A stretch of 64,000 nt of DNA, from contig JAMXDE010000006.1 of the NCBI GenBank assembly GCA_026770025.1, positions 3,292,001 through 3,356,000 of the forward strand, in the 5' to 3' direction. Source of the stretch: Craspedostauros australis. Lineage: Eukaryota; Bacillariophyta; Bacillariophyceae; Mastogloiales; Achnanthaceae. The notes below the pieces were generated by a model. That model had not been told where the DNA came from, did not search any database, and was given only the letters and a program-made list of their open reading frames with translations. Within the stretch, counting starts at the first letter, position 1. The number at the start of each line of letters is the position of its first letter. Shown here piece by piece: positions 24,263-35,377 of the stretch. The position numbers and the translations under genes are program-made.

Positions 24263-24879
24263 CGGTTGAGATGGAATATCCTTCGTTCGCTGCCGACCGT
24301 CGGCTGCCAACTTTTGGATCTTGGAGCCTTGGCTCAATTGAAGGCAAGGGAGAGTAGAAGGTTGCTGCCGCGGTTGTTGTAGTATAACTGTCGTCGGTAT
24401 CATAGAGTAGGTATACGTGCGAGCCAAGTTGCGATCGCACGTCAGTCTCTGGTTGGAGACAATCGCATTGGCGAGGTGGATGTGGTGCTTGCGACTGCCT
24501 TGCCACCACCGCCGGACTCTCCTGTCCGAGTCGTGGTATCAGTCGTGAGATGAGTTGCCACGTGTTCTGTCCATTTGGATCCATCGCTTGAAGACTAAAA
24601 AAGGCGCCAAACAACGAAAATGTCCAATTCGATGTCGTCATCACAAGTCGCCCTTCTTTTTGCGTTTGCCCCTCATCTTTTCGTTTGTTGCCCCATTTTC
24701 GAGATGAGCGGCTCGTTTGATGCGTCTTGCAGGTGGTACCCGCTGTCTCCATGCTCGAGAAGAACACCTACCAACCACTGCACGAGTATTTCGAGAGCCT
24801 CCATTGAGCTCTTTCAGTCTGCGCACGGTGATTCCACAATGACAGGAATTGGAATTAGCAGATTCATGCACACCAGTGC

Positions 24880-24893
24880 TACGACTAGTCGTA
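24880..24893. promoter_or_regulatory. 14-base perfect palindrome
   Basis: TACGACTAGTCGTA is its own reverse complement and recurs exactly at 35364-35377. It lies between the two GT61 genes. A role as a protein-binding site is only inference. Confidence 0.3.
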
Positions 24894-25009
24894 TGCGTAT
24901 CGGGTAAAGTGTGTGTGAAATATGTAAATTCAAGGAGGAGGCAGCTTAGGTGGGTACATTTGATGGATTGCCCCAACGGTTACTGGGATGGCATGCGAGC
25001 AGTCCATCG

Positions 25010-26670
25010 ATCGATCGATCTGAAGATTGGTACTACTACTATGCATATGTATAAGAACTGCTTGTGCGACTGAGAAATGCGGTTCTGCGACGCCTGGAGA
25101 TGAGAGAGAGGAATGATCGCCGACGTTTGTGCTGACTGACCGTGAGCTCGCGGTCCTAACCAGAAAATTCACAACAACGACGCCATTGATCGACCTGTAT
25201 CCTCACGGCCTCGACGAGCACATGAGCTGGCGCACACAGCAGAGCATCACGTGCCTTCAACTGATCGTGAACGGATAATGTGGGATCATACTCATTGTGC
25301 ATATCCGCTCCAAGGTAGATGAAGGAATGATTGACACCTGAGAGCGCTGTCAGCGTCGAGAAATACCCTCCGAGTGGATAGGCGAACGGGACCACCTCGA
25401 TGACCGAGCTGCAACGAGGCAGGAATGGAATCAATGTCAGCATCGCGCCGTGCGGCGACAGCAGGATGTCGATGTTGGAGAACGCCTGCACTTGCTGTTT
25501 GAACGTGGTATTCTCAAGGAAGAAAATCGGTGGCCTGTATGGCAGCTCAAAATTTTCCTGCAGAAGCTCAGAGATGAGGTGCGCTCCAAGCAATCGCCTC
25601 GTGCCGTTGCGATTGGAGACGGCGATCCGAGGTATGCGGCGCGATGCGGCATGCAAGGCAGTGCTTCCACAGGCTTGGTCAGTGACATTGCTCAAACCAA
25701 GCGCAGACATGGTGAGTCGTTTGACATGATACATGTCATCTTCCTGGACCATCCGATACCCACCGTATTTGATGGCGTCGGCGTGCGCAGTGATGATGTT
25801 CCCACGCACTACGATGTCCTCGACTTGCGAGGAGTTTGTTTCCTCGACGGATTCATTCGCCGAGCTGCGGATGATGGTGACGTTGCTCGCCCTTAATACG
25901 TCCATCATGCCCCTGATGAGGGGAGCGGTGTGAAAGAACCACTCATCGAAACGCTCCGTTTTATCCAAAATATGGTGCGCATTCGGGAATCGTCGCCACA
26001 GCGAGAAGCATGGGAAGATGTTCTGCATGAGATGCGGGAAGTGATGGACGTAGCTGCGATCACTCATCCTGCACGTGGCTTTCTTGACTTGGTTGTTTTC
26101 ATTGGTTGCAGCACCGCCTTGATTCCACATCCCCGTGAGGTTGCCGCGCATGAAATGGAAGACGTCCCTCAGACCGTAGGACTTCGGAGAGTCGGTGAAA
26201 GTCAATGTGTGCGGCAACGATTTGTCGAAGATGTCGCATTGAATCGTTTTGTTCTTGAACGTTTCGATCGGCCACTGCAACATGAATTGCGGGAAATCTG
26301 CGAAGTGATCGGCGATTGCATTGGCCCTTGTTGGATGCTTGGCGGGGTGATCCGAGTTCACATCATCGTCCGAGTACGAGAGCGAGAGGAACTCCAATGT
26401 ATGCATAGCAACTCCCCAGTTGATCCACGAAAGAGCAATGATGGAGGTAGCTGCGATCAGCCGGGTGGCGTTCTGTCGGCAGAAGATGGAAGGATCCTTG
26501 TTGCGACGCATGTTGTGAGGTAGCCGTTCGAGTATTGGTAGTGGCATTGTCGTAGCGATGTCAGGATGTTGCTGCTGCTGCTGCGACTGCCGCAACGAGT
26601 ATGTTTGGGACGGGTTGTCGTTTGTTCGCTGCCGGAGGTTGGCTCAATTGATTGATGCTGTTCGTATGAG
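25010..26670. repeat. tandem segmental duplication, GT61 unit 2
   Basis: Second copy of the GT61 unit (see 22570-24640), same orientation. The two units are head to tail and a few hundred bases apart. Confidence 0.65.
25156..26511 (-). CDS. GT61 family glycosyltransferase (DUF563), copy 2
   Basis: 451 residues from the ATG at 26511. In-frame ATGs at 26595 and 26547 would add up to 28 residues, but they have no counterpart in copy 1, where the aligned upstream sequence has no ATG. The MRR start is shared. Layout is as in copy 1: basic N-terminus, anchor (ARLIAATSIIALSWINW), lumenal GT61 domain. Key motifs are IPRIAVSNRNGTRRLL and DILLSPHGAMLTLIPFLPRC followed by SSVIEVVPFAYPLGGYF. The ~20-residue Ser/Ala-rich segment of copy 1 is absent, so TNENNQ runs straight into KKATCRMSDRS. 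The frame is intact and the changes look mostly conservative, so both copies are probably functional. Substrate unknown. Confidence 0.85.
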   Translation of the reverse strand: MRRNKDPSIFCRQNATRLIAATSIIALSWINWGVAMHTLEFLSLSYSDDDVNSDHPAKHPTRANAIADHFADFPQFMLQWPIETFKNKTIQCDIFDKSLPHTLTFTDSPKSYGLRDVFHFMRGNLTGMWNQGGAATNENNQVKKATCRMSDRSYVHHFPHLMQNIFPCFSLWRRFPNAHHILDKTERFDEWFFHTAPLIRGMMDVLRASNVTIIRSSANESVEETNSSQVEDIVVRGNIITAHADAIKYGGYRMVQEDDMYHVKRLTMSALGLSNVTDQACGSTALHAASRRIPRIAVSNRNGTRRLLGAHLISELLQENFELPYRPPIFFLENTTFKQQVQAFSNIDILLSPHGAMLTLIPFLPRCSSVIEVVPFAYPLGGYFSTLTALSGVNHSFIYLGADMHNEYDPTLSVHDQLKARDALLCAPAHVLVEAVRIQVDQWRRCCEFSG

Positions 26671-26873
26671 TAGGTGAGCAGTCTGAGTGGAAGCGGCGCA
26701 AATTGAGCCACCACCAATGACGATACTCGTGCCTTGGACTCGTATAGCCGTAGTAGTGTGCAGGTACTGATAATGTTCCGAGGAGAACTCCGGAAATACA
26801 CGGTATGAGGAGAGTATCGTATTGGTTGGTATTGGATGCCAGGTTGTTGGGGCAACGGATACCAGGTGGTTGC

Positions 26874-26900
26874 TGTTGTTGTTGTTGTTGTTGTTGTTGT
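26874..26900 (+). repeat. GTT/CAA trinucleotide microsatellite
   Basis: Nine GTT triplets in the intergenic region upstream of GT61 copy 2 (minus) and the FkbM gene (plus). Confidence 0.8.
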
Positions 26901-27474
26901 GAGATGGTAGACGGCAGGAGCATCGCACTTGTGATTGGGATTGTGAATTGCAGATTGCAGATTGCGGATCGCACGGTTGAGTTGACCCGGTTGGTGAGAT
27001 TGATGTGTTCACACGAGTCCGCGTGTTCTTTCCACACCGATCGTGCAACCCACCGAGTCGTGGTTTCGAGTCACGAGCTTGTTTCCCGCGATTTCCATTT
27101 GCCCATTCCTTTGTTCGAATAAAAAATTGCGCGGTTCACGAGCACGCTCATTCATGTGATGTTGTCATTGCCCCCAAACAATGATGACAGCGACGACAAC
27201 GATCACGACGACACCGATGATGGCAAAGAACAAAGTCAACTCTTCTCCACGCATCTTCAGTTACAATACGAGCATTGTGGTCGGAGACAAAAGCAATCAC
27301 AGGCAACACCAACAGCACATTGACAACACAACCCCATCTTGCACAATCAAGCTCACTCAAGCCCACTCAATCACAGTCACGCCAAGCTGAGTCCTCTGGA
27401 GTAGAGAACGGTCAAGCGCAGCATCTCGAAAGAGCACAGCAAAAGCCAAAGCCATTCAAGCGGAAGCCAACAAA

Positions 27475-28419
27475 ATGACATTTCGGTTGCCATCGCAGAT
27501 GCGATCCGCAAAGACATCATCGCGCAATTGGTCGACGATTCTACCGATCGTGGTTGGCTTTGCAATGGTCATAACTGTACTCCAGTTTGGCAGGTACACA
27601 GACAACATCAACCAGATCAACAATGCAGCAACCTACGCAGTCCCTTCGTCGCAACAGGAATCGCGACCAAAACCACCGCCTCTCAAAACCAAGGCGACGC
27701 ATTGCATCCGAGATCTTCCCGAAGAGCTCTACATGTCGCAAAGGGAAGAAGACAAGCTCATGCTCGAACGGTGGTTCACAAATCTCTGCGGCGGCACCTA
27801 CATCGAGATGGGAGGCCTCGATGGCCAAACCCTCAGCAATACGTACGTCTTCAACAAGGGACTGGGCTGGAATGGAGTGCTCGTCGAGGCGGATCCCATC
27901 AGCTACGCCAACTTGAAGAAGAACCGCCCCAACGAAATCGCCGCAATCCACGCAGGCGTCTGTCTGCAGGAGCGCGATTTGCACTGGGTCCAGGTCGACA
28001 TCAACCCTCCCGTGTCGGGATTCCTAGAATTCGCGGCCAAGGACTTCATGGAGAAGTGGTGGCCGCAGCGTTTCATCGACAACGCCATGGTCGTCAAATG
28101 CCGCCGGCTGGATACTCTCCTTCACAAAGCCGTGGGCAAGTCCTTCCATTTCGATTTCTTCTCGCTCGATGTGGAAGGCGCCGAGCTGCTGGCCCTGCAG
28201 TCGCTCAATTTCGATGAGTACCAATTCGGTCTCATCTTCGTCGAGGCGGACGGGACCAACGGCCGCAAGGATCAGGCCATCAAGACCATCCTGGGGCAGG
28301 CTGGATACGATTTCGTTGGCACGATGAATCGGTCCAACTGGTTCGTCAACAGAAACTTTCATCTCATCTACAGCGACGTCATCTACAGCGGCGACAAAGG
28401 AGCCAAGGCCAGCAAGTAA
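27475..28419 (+). CDS. FkbM-type SAM-dependent methyltransferase, membrane-anchored
   Basis: 314 residues. The basic N-terminus is followed by an anchor at ~22-41 (TILPIVVGFAMVITVLQFG) and a Ser/Gln/Pro stem, so the enzyme is probably a Golgi type II protein. The catalytic domain (~80-305) follows the FkbM pattern. YIEMGGLDGQTLSNTYVF is the SAM-binding loop, GWNGVLVEADPISYANLKKN holds the acidic residue that binds the SAM ribose, HFDFFSLDVEGAELLALQSL is the family's D-E-G-E motif, and FGLIFVEADG follows. FkbM enzymes O-methylate sugars and other small molecules. Next to two GT61 genes, methylation of a glycan is plausible but unproven. The ATG at 27475 follows an A-rich leader. Confidence 0.85.
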   Translation: MTFRLPSQMRSAKTSSRNWSTILPIVVGFAMVITVLQFGRYTDNINQINNAATYAVPSSQQESRPKPPPLKTKATHCIRDLPEELYMSQREEDKLMLERWFTNLCGGTYIEMGGLDGQTLSNTYVFNKGLGWNGVLVEADPISYANLKKNRPNEIAAIHAGVCLQERDLHWVQVDINPPVSGFLEFAAKDFMEKWWPQRFIDNAMVVKCRRLDTLLHKAVGKSFHFDFFSLDVEGAELLALQSLNFDEYQFGLIFVEADGTNGRKDQAIKTILGQAGYDFVGTMNRSNWFVNRNFHLIYSDVIYSGDKGAKASK

Positions 28420-29149
28420 TTGAAACTCAGCGTTACTTGCATTCGCCAAGGAGGATCCGCCCCCCTTCGCTACAATTGGATTACGGCAGTATCATATTAT
28501 CGTAACAAGTGTTAATTACATCATAGTATCGTGGAGTGGTCTCTCACGAACAAACGAAGGAGAGAGAGAGAGCCAGAGAGGACGTGCTGTAGTAGGACTG
28601 CGTTATGCCATATGTACGAGTGCGCCACTCACAGGTCCGAGTGTGCTTGCTTGGTATAGGTCGTACTCCTGGTACAAGAGAGTGTGGTACGCTCTGTCTC
28701 TGTTTTGCTCGGTCTGCGCTTTGTTTGAGTTGAATGTGATCTCTAGTCTACTATGTACTGTACGAGACCAGTCTGCATGTCACCCGCGAGTTCTAGTCGT
28801 GCTTTTAGTTCATCATAATAAACGTCTGTCTTCAACAATCAGTCTGTGATGGTACGACGGAGTCTACTTATGGAAAGTAGAGTTTTAACGGCCCTTTTTC
28901 GTCCGTATGTCATCAGTAGGAGGAACAGATATGACGTCACAGTCGTGTTTTATCAGACGTGCCAAAACAAGTCTTGTTCCATCCCGTCTTTTGGTCACAA
29001 ATTGAGAGACGGCTCCACGAAAAACCAAACAAACGACAAGACAGAGCAGACAGAGCACAGCGTACCGCAGCGAGCCCAGACAGGCACTCTTGCGTGATGC
29101 TGTCGTGCGACCTCCGCAGGATCGGTGACCTGCTGAGCTCTGTGACTCA
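28420..29149. other. intergenic region downstream of the FkbM gene
   Basis: No gene is supportable. A GA-rich run (28560-28580) follows the FkbM stop. The small open frames have no domain. Confidence 0.45.
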
Positions 29150-29630
29150 ATGTTGTCTCTGATTGTGGTTGGCAGAAGCGTGCGCCAACGTTTCCAAACC
29201 GTCATGATGCAACTGCACAGAGTGAAGCCGATTTGCACATGGATGGATGCGGACTGGCCCCAACGCCAGTTCCACCCGCCAACCCAGCCACCACAAGAGA
29301 CCATTCCTTTCCTCGCTGGTCAGCATGATGCTTTGTCCGCCACGCGGGTGTTGCTTTGCTTTCCCAACCGAGAGCCAGATGCTGTGTGGATTGCTGGTTG
29401 CGACGCGAGCGGTATTCCTGTTTGGCGGGAAGTGATGGAATGTCCACAAGAACGATGCCAGAAGAGACTTGTCACCCCCTGGTGATGATGGCACAGTTCT
29501 CTGGCGCTTTGTGAAAACCTGGGCTGGGGTGTCGCCGGAAGCATGGACTCACTTTGTCAAAGAACTCCCCACAGGATTGCTTTCTGGAGATTTGATTTCG
29601 AGCACACAGTTGTTGGAAAAGGACTTGTAG
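29150..29630 (+). pseudogene. possible gene relic with one frameshift
   Basis: Two protein-like stretches follow each other in different frames. The first (29150-29485) includes LLCFPNREPDAVWIAGCDAS and PVWREVMECPQERCQKRL and then stops. The second, in another frame from ~29470 to the TAG at 29630, reads DDGTVLWRFVKTWAGVSPEA and then HFVKELPTGLLSGDLISSTQ. Both have the composition of real protein (Trp, Phe, balanced charge), unlike neighbouring open frames. I do not recognise the family. It may be a decayed gene, a short gene with an unseen intron, or chance. Confidence 0.3.
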
Positions 29631-31844
29631 TCGTACGAGCTACGCACAACTCAGCACGAGTTACTTCCGTACGTACATGCCTATCATGACATTGTCATAT
29701 GTATCCATATGTTTGCCTATTTTTGCATGCGCTCCGCACTGCCTCCCCAGAGCAGCGCTTCGTTGCGTTGCTCTCGTGGGAACCAAACATGACGCGCTAC
29801 ATCCACCGATGCTCTTGCACGCCGTGACGGTACGCTGTGCTCTGCGCTACTTGTACTCCGCGCGTACGTGTACGCTGCTCTGTTTCAATGAACAATAATT
29901 TGTTCGTGGGCATGGGTGGGTGAAGACGAGCGCATTCGCACTTGCAACGCAACGGCAACTTCAACACTGCCTGAGCAGCGAGGTTCGGCAACTTGTTGCT
30001 GCGACCAGAGTTTGTCACAAGTAAGAAACGTACTCGGAACAGGTGCGGAAACGAGCCAAGAGATGCACAAAGAGAACAACATCAGGTTCGGCGAAGAAAG
30101 GATGGGGCAGCACAGGTGTTCAGAACGGAATAGAAAACTGTGATGGGAATGGCATGATCTGTCGGACCGTCCCAATGTGCACTCGAGATAAATAACCGTC
30201 ATGCTCCACCGTTCGCGACGAGCTGTGGCGCAACCAAGATCACGAGAGTTGTGGAACAGCTCCAATCTATTCACATCCAAGCATGCCGTCAGGGCCTCCC
30301 GGCTGCGTACTAACACCCCACACAGAACACAGAACGCAGAGAGAGAGAGAGAACGGGAAAGAGAGAGAATGAGAGGAACGGGTCCGTAGTCGGAATCGTT
30401 GATTCTCTGTGGAGCAATTGTTGTGGCAACAGCGGTTGCATGCAACCCCCACTGGCGGAAATGGCGCGGAGTGCGTATTCCCGACAGTCCCGAGGAATAG
30501 CATTCCGCACGAATGGCCAAGAGGGAAGGAACGGTTGTCTTCGTTTTGGCGTTGGTTGGTGGTGCTTGACGTTGGTTGGCGTTGCTTGGTGTTGCTGTCT
30601 GTGTGGTGAGGGCGGGCTCTCGAAATAGCAGGAAGACAAAGAGCAACAAATTGCTGCTTCTCGTGTTTGTTCTGTGCGCCGTTTGTCGCTGTGTTTCCTC
30701 ACTTTTCTCGCCGTTCTGCCTTCGCATATTGCTTCGCATTTGAGGTGCAAGTTGGCGATGGGATTGCGCGACAGTTATCCTCAACAACCACTGCGTAGCA
30801 AAGCACCAAGAGAACAGCGGTACTCCATCCTGCGATGGCTAAGCACCAAAGTGCGAAGTTTGTCCTTGCCGAGTACGTGAAGGCGATCCGTTCGCTCCCC
30901 CAGAGAACTAGCTGGGCACGGTGCGCGCTCCGTCCCCAACAACGGCACAAAGCATGGTGCCACGCCATGTTTGCGGTCATTTTCGGATTCGAATTGAACT
31001 CAGAACGGCTTTCTTCTTCCAGATGGCGCTGTGTGGACAACATCATGACGCTATCTGGCGTGGGCGCGGTTGCTGACTTCCCGCGTTTGCCTGTACTATG
31101 GTGACGCAATCGATTGTTGCATCAAGTCCTGTCGGTTTCTATCCTCCTCCTGTGCTGGCATGGTCCTCCACAACGTCGAAAGTGCAATTCGCGTCTGGAC
31201 GGTGCAACATGGAGGAATTCGGGTTTGGGCTGTTGTTCGATGAACAATTGGGCCCATGTTCCTTGAGTTTCCAGAGAACATGAAGAGCTATGCGCTTCGT
31301 TAGAAAGCTTATGATTCTTGCGCTAATATTCTGAGGTCAAGAACCGCACTAAGTATGGGGTGTCACATACGATTGGACCACATAACGACTCGGGAACCCC
31401 GTTTTCGTCCTGGAAGGGTGAAGTTCGCCATGGCAGCCAACGACCATCGGCATTTTTCATGGTGGCGCAGAGAGGGACAAGGGGAAATAGCACGCTGGCG
31501 AACACGCCGTCATGCGCAAACAGACAGAGATCTGCCGAGTTTGTGGTCATGTTCGTGGGTATGTTTGGGGATGAGTGCGGATTGTGAGGGTGTGTGGGTG
31601 AGCGTGCGAGATGTGTTGGTGGTCCACGATGGCAATACTTGTAGACGTATCGCCAACAACGTCTCATTCCCTTTCCGCGCTTGTTTTGTGCGTAACGCAA
31701 CACCACATGACCCATTTGTTCGTCCCAAACCAAATGTGAAACCTGCCACATCTCCTCATAAAATCAAAATCGATACAAACGCAACAACAACTTACCAACA
31801 AACAACAGCAGCAGCAACAGCAACAACAACAACAAGTTTACAAC
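29631..31844. other. gene-poor intergenic region
   Basis: No gene is supportable. A GA microsatellite lies at ~30338-30372. An open frame of 300 codons on the minus strand (29885-30787) is Ser/Arg/Cys-rich with no domain. The end (31780-31840) is a CAA/CAG-rich leader for the next gene. Confidence 0.45.
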
Positions 31845-32435
31845 ATGGCTCCACGATCATCTTACTACGCCAACCCAAGCGACCAGTTCGTCATCTCCAG
31901 CCCACCACGAGCACACACCAAGTTCAGCAGCAACAGCAGCATCGCTGTTCACGGCAACGACTGCTCTCCCCAATGCGCATCCGCTCCACAACAGCAACAG
32001 CACCAGCAGCAGCACAGCCCACGACGCGTCGCCTTTGCTCTGGAAGAGACCGTCATCAACGAGATTCCCAACCGCGACGACTTCACCTCAGCCGAGAAGT
32101 CGCAGTCATGGTACTCGAAGCAAGAGCTTGAGAGCATCCGACGCGACATCCGGGCACTCGTCAGCCGCCTGCAAGCCGGCGAGACGATCAGCGCAAGCGA
32201 GGCCTGCATTCGAGGAATCGAAGCCAGGATCATGCCAACTGCGCAGAAGAAGATCCGCAACGCCCTCAAGGAGCAGTGCATCAAGCTGGTCCTCGAGGAG
32301 CAGGGCCGCCAGTGGGATAGCTTCGAGTGCGACGCCGACGCCATCGCCAAGGTCTCCACCAGGATCACCCAGCAGTGCCAATCAATCGCCTTTCGTCTTG
32401 GACGGGCCGATTTCCGCGAGTCTCGCAGACGCTAG
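31845..32435 (+). CDS. WY/RGLE family protein, member 2
   Basis: 196 residues, the shortest member here. A Ser/Gln-rich N-terminus (1-65) precedes the conserved part. RRVAFALEETVINEIPNRDD is followed by SWYSKQELESIRRDIRALV, CIRGIEARIMP (an RGIE variant of RGLE), a Lys/Arg/Ala helix with VLEEQGRQWDS, and a last helix with DAIAKVSTRITQQCQSIA. The start ACAACATGG follows a CAA-repeat leader. No function is known to me. It is more diverged from member 1 than from member 3 in the C-terminal helix. Confidence 0.8.
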   Translation: MAPRSSYYANPSDQFVISSPPRAHTKFSSNSSIAVHGNDCSPQCASAPQQQQHQQQHSPRRVAFALEETVINEIPNRDDFTSAEKSQSWYSKQELESIRRDIRALVSRLQAGETISASEACIRGIEARIMPTAQKKIRNALKEQCIKLVLEEQGRQWDSFECDADAIAKVSTRITQQCQSIAFRLGRADFRESRRR

Positions 32436-35363
32436 ACAGCCAGCTGCATAGTCAGCAACAAATTTTGAAGATGGGGGGAACAAACAAACCGCCAAACACA
32501 CAGTTCCGCAGCCTGGGGATGAACAACAGTAGCATTAAAGCCATTGTAATTTTGAAATTTTGCACAACAACAACATCGTCATCATCCTTCTCGTATCGTC
32601 GTGCGTTCTCCGGTTGTACTCCGAGCAGATTTGGGCGTACCCTGCCAATACATCGTTGCGCTCCGCTTGGGATACACTGCACGCGGCAACCGATGCTGCT
32701 GCTGGTCTTCGTCTCCGTCTCCGTCTCTGTTGGCGATGGTGTCGCTTGCGCCACTTTTCCTTTACGCCAGAGCTCGCGTCCCCTTTGCGGGTGATCATCC
32801 ATCAACACACACCAACCACCGCACAGCGACACAACTCGGAAAGGGAGCAACCGCGACGTTTCTCCCCGTATCGCTCTTTGTGTCACTTCTTGTGACGCTG
32901 GTTTGGGCTTTGCTGGCGCTCGTGTGGCGAAATCATGGGTTTGCTTTTTGCTTGTGTCATCGTTTGGCGATGTGTCCAAGCCACATGAAGTGCTTGGAGC
33001 TCGACACGTCGAACTTTGCACACTGTCCTGACATGTCTCGATAGAAACCGGCAAGGGGGAGGGACCCAACACTGCGCGCACAACCTCGCCCCTTAATCCC
33101 CTCGGCATCCCCATACAGACTTCCCCGAATTGGAGATCTCGGCTGATCTTTTTCCGTTCGCTGTGCCGCATCTTGTTGCAGTTCTCATGGTTTCTCTGTT
33201 CTGGTTTGACTTGCCTTGGTTCGGATTGACATTTGTGGGTTGGGTTGGCAGATTCGCTGCGATCCTGGGGCCTCTGCGCTGGTGCATCACTCTGACGAAG
33301 ATGATACGCGTTCGAGATTGGTTGTCCTGCAATTCAGATTCTCACGAACACGTTCGAGAAAATTGGAATTGACGATTTAGAGTTCTCAACGAAAGTAGAT
33401 TATTGGTCAAGTTAGTCACATTGATGACGTGGACCACACCAGATTCATTCGTGCCAACATCAGAGTATTGTAGAATGATCGATTGAGTCGGCGCCTGCGA
33501 CGTGATTCTATTCGCCCTGACTCTGCCTGCTCTGCTCATTGCGTTGAACACGCTGTTGCTAGTTGCAAACTCTAGGAGGATTGAAGATCGTGGCATGGGA
33601 GACTTGTTCTTGCCCAGAGAGAGGACAAGCTCTCAGCCAGGATTGCAGTATCGAAGCAGATACCACATGGAGGTTTGTGAGTTGCATAGTCATAAGCATC
33701 TGCAATGCGCTCAATTGAATCCAACATGTCATGGCTTTCAAAGAAAGACGCCAACAACGCCGAATGCCGCGGTTCAGAAGGTGGCGAGAGTTGGTAGTGT
33801 TCGCTATACCAGAATCCAGAGAGTATGGCAGTTGCGATGCTCTACTCTGTAAATCGTATTCTAGAATGTTATAGATGCCACAACACTCGTTTTCCCATCC
33901 TATTCTACGAGCTATCTCCAAGCATGGATGATGCAGTCACATGAGGTGATGGCACCTCGTCGTCCAAGTTGCCGCGATCATTCCGACATCAAATGCAATA
34001 GAATAGTTGTGGAGCCAAGGACGGAATCAACGCTGTGTGCCACACCACGCCAACACTTCGAGATATGTTTGCATTTTAGTACGTCACGGGCATTGCAACA
34101 TGTCTGACGGAAGCGCTGCCGACATCTACCCCCGATGCAGATGTGTGATAGCGCAACGTCGCAGCGTGCTCACAGCACGTGTGACATGAATGCCACCCGA
34201 AGGCTGAAGTTCCAATGCATCGGTATGAGGACGACCTAATGTTGCCACAATTCTTGTGAGGTTGTCACAGGCTGTAATTGTCTGGAGAGCACTCTGCTCT
34301 GATCTGTGCAAATATGGACGATCCATGGTAGGTACAGAACACACCGTACTCCACATCTCTTCGCAGAGGGGTATACAACGGCACCTACTCTATCTTGGGT
34401 TGTTCTTGGCTGCCTTGTTCATGCGCGAAGTGTTCCTGCAATCGATCGATGGCAAGATCGCTGATTTGATCCGTCGAGCATCTGAGACCCAAGGCTCAAA
34501 ATGCTGCCTGCCTCCTGGTGTTGGCGCAACTGATGGTACGGGATGTATTGTCTGGCGTGTTGTGGTGTGGTACCTCCACGTACGATCGTTGAATGGAGTT
34601 CGATCCACCCTGGAGTCCTCATAGTTGTCGAGTCATTTGCTCTGCGGAGCAGCTCGTGTGCCGCAGACGCACCACACTCATACCGCGCCAACACTATTGC
34701 TGCCTTTCTTGGAAATGTCGTGTCCCAGAGAGAAAAGAAATTGTACATTTCGCGACACCAAGACCGAGTGAACGCTCTGGGCATAGTCGTATCCGTCTTC
34801 TTCCGCAGAATCCTCGAGTCCAGATGAACTTCTAACCTTACTACACACGACAATGAAGCCGTCGGTATCGTCCGATGGTCATCTCCATCTCTTTCAGAAT
34901 GGCCAACTCCATTCGACTCTACCTTGGAAGTACTCTCTGCGATGCACCTGCAGACACACTTGCCCCTTGGCGTTTGATTTTCCGAATGCTCAAAACCAAT
35001 TTGTCCATCCCAAGACCTCGGGGGCTCTATTGTCACGGCTCTCAATCTCGTGGAGGTGAAAGATGTTGTTTGTATCCATGGCTTCTTCGGGGTTCCTCCT
35101 CTTGGAATGATTTATGAAAAGGGACCGAGACAAGAAGGTGCCGCGAGGCATGTGATGGCACCGGCGACAGGAAGAGATGAACCAAGGGGAGAACGACATC
35201 CACAACCCCACATGAGAAAGTCGCGAATTGCGCGCCACATTGTGTCTCCAGTGTGCGAAGTACGAGCCACGGATCGGCGAACTTCTCCATGCGACAGGCG
35301 TGTTCACGGTCATCACCGGACCGGCGGTTCTATTACAGGTGACCGCGTGTGGTTGTGAACTCG

Positions 35364-35377
35364 TACGACTAGTCGTA
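35364..35377. promoter_or_regulatory. 14-base perfect palindrome, second copy
   Basis: Identical to the palindrome at 24880-24893, about 10.5 kb away and again intergenic. Function unknown. Confidence 0.3.

Larger units (their letters stand above)
22570..24640. repeat. tandem segmental duplication, GT61 unit 1
   Basis: This unit and the one at ~25010-26670 share the GT61 coding region, about 150 bases of 3' flank and patches of 5' flank. The 3' flank is nearly identical around GACTGACCGTGAGCTCGCGG; the 5' patches include GATGTCAGGATGTTGCT and GGCTCAATTGA. Unit edges are estimated by eye. Confidence 0.65.

Noticed and set aside
26512-26595. N-terminal extension of GT61 copy 2
   Set aside because: The extra in-frame ATGs have no counterpart in copy 1, whose aligned upstream sequence lacks ATG; MRR is the shared start.
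32452-33171. 239-codon minus-strand open frame
   Set aside because: No domain and no plausible start context; its end reads through the 3' flank of the WY/RGLE gene at 31845.
34419-35045. 208-codon minus-strand open frame in the 32-36 kb gap
   Set aside because: I could not match it to any family or connect it to neighbouring frames as exons. Left as unannotated sequence.
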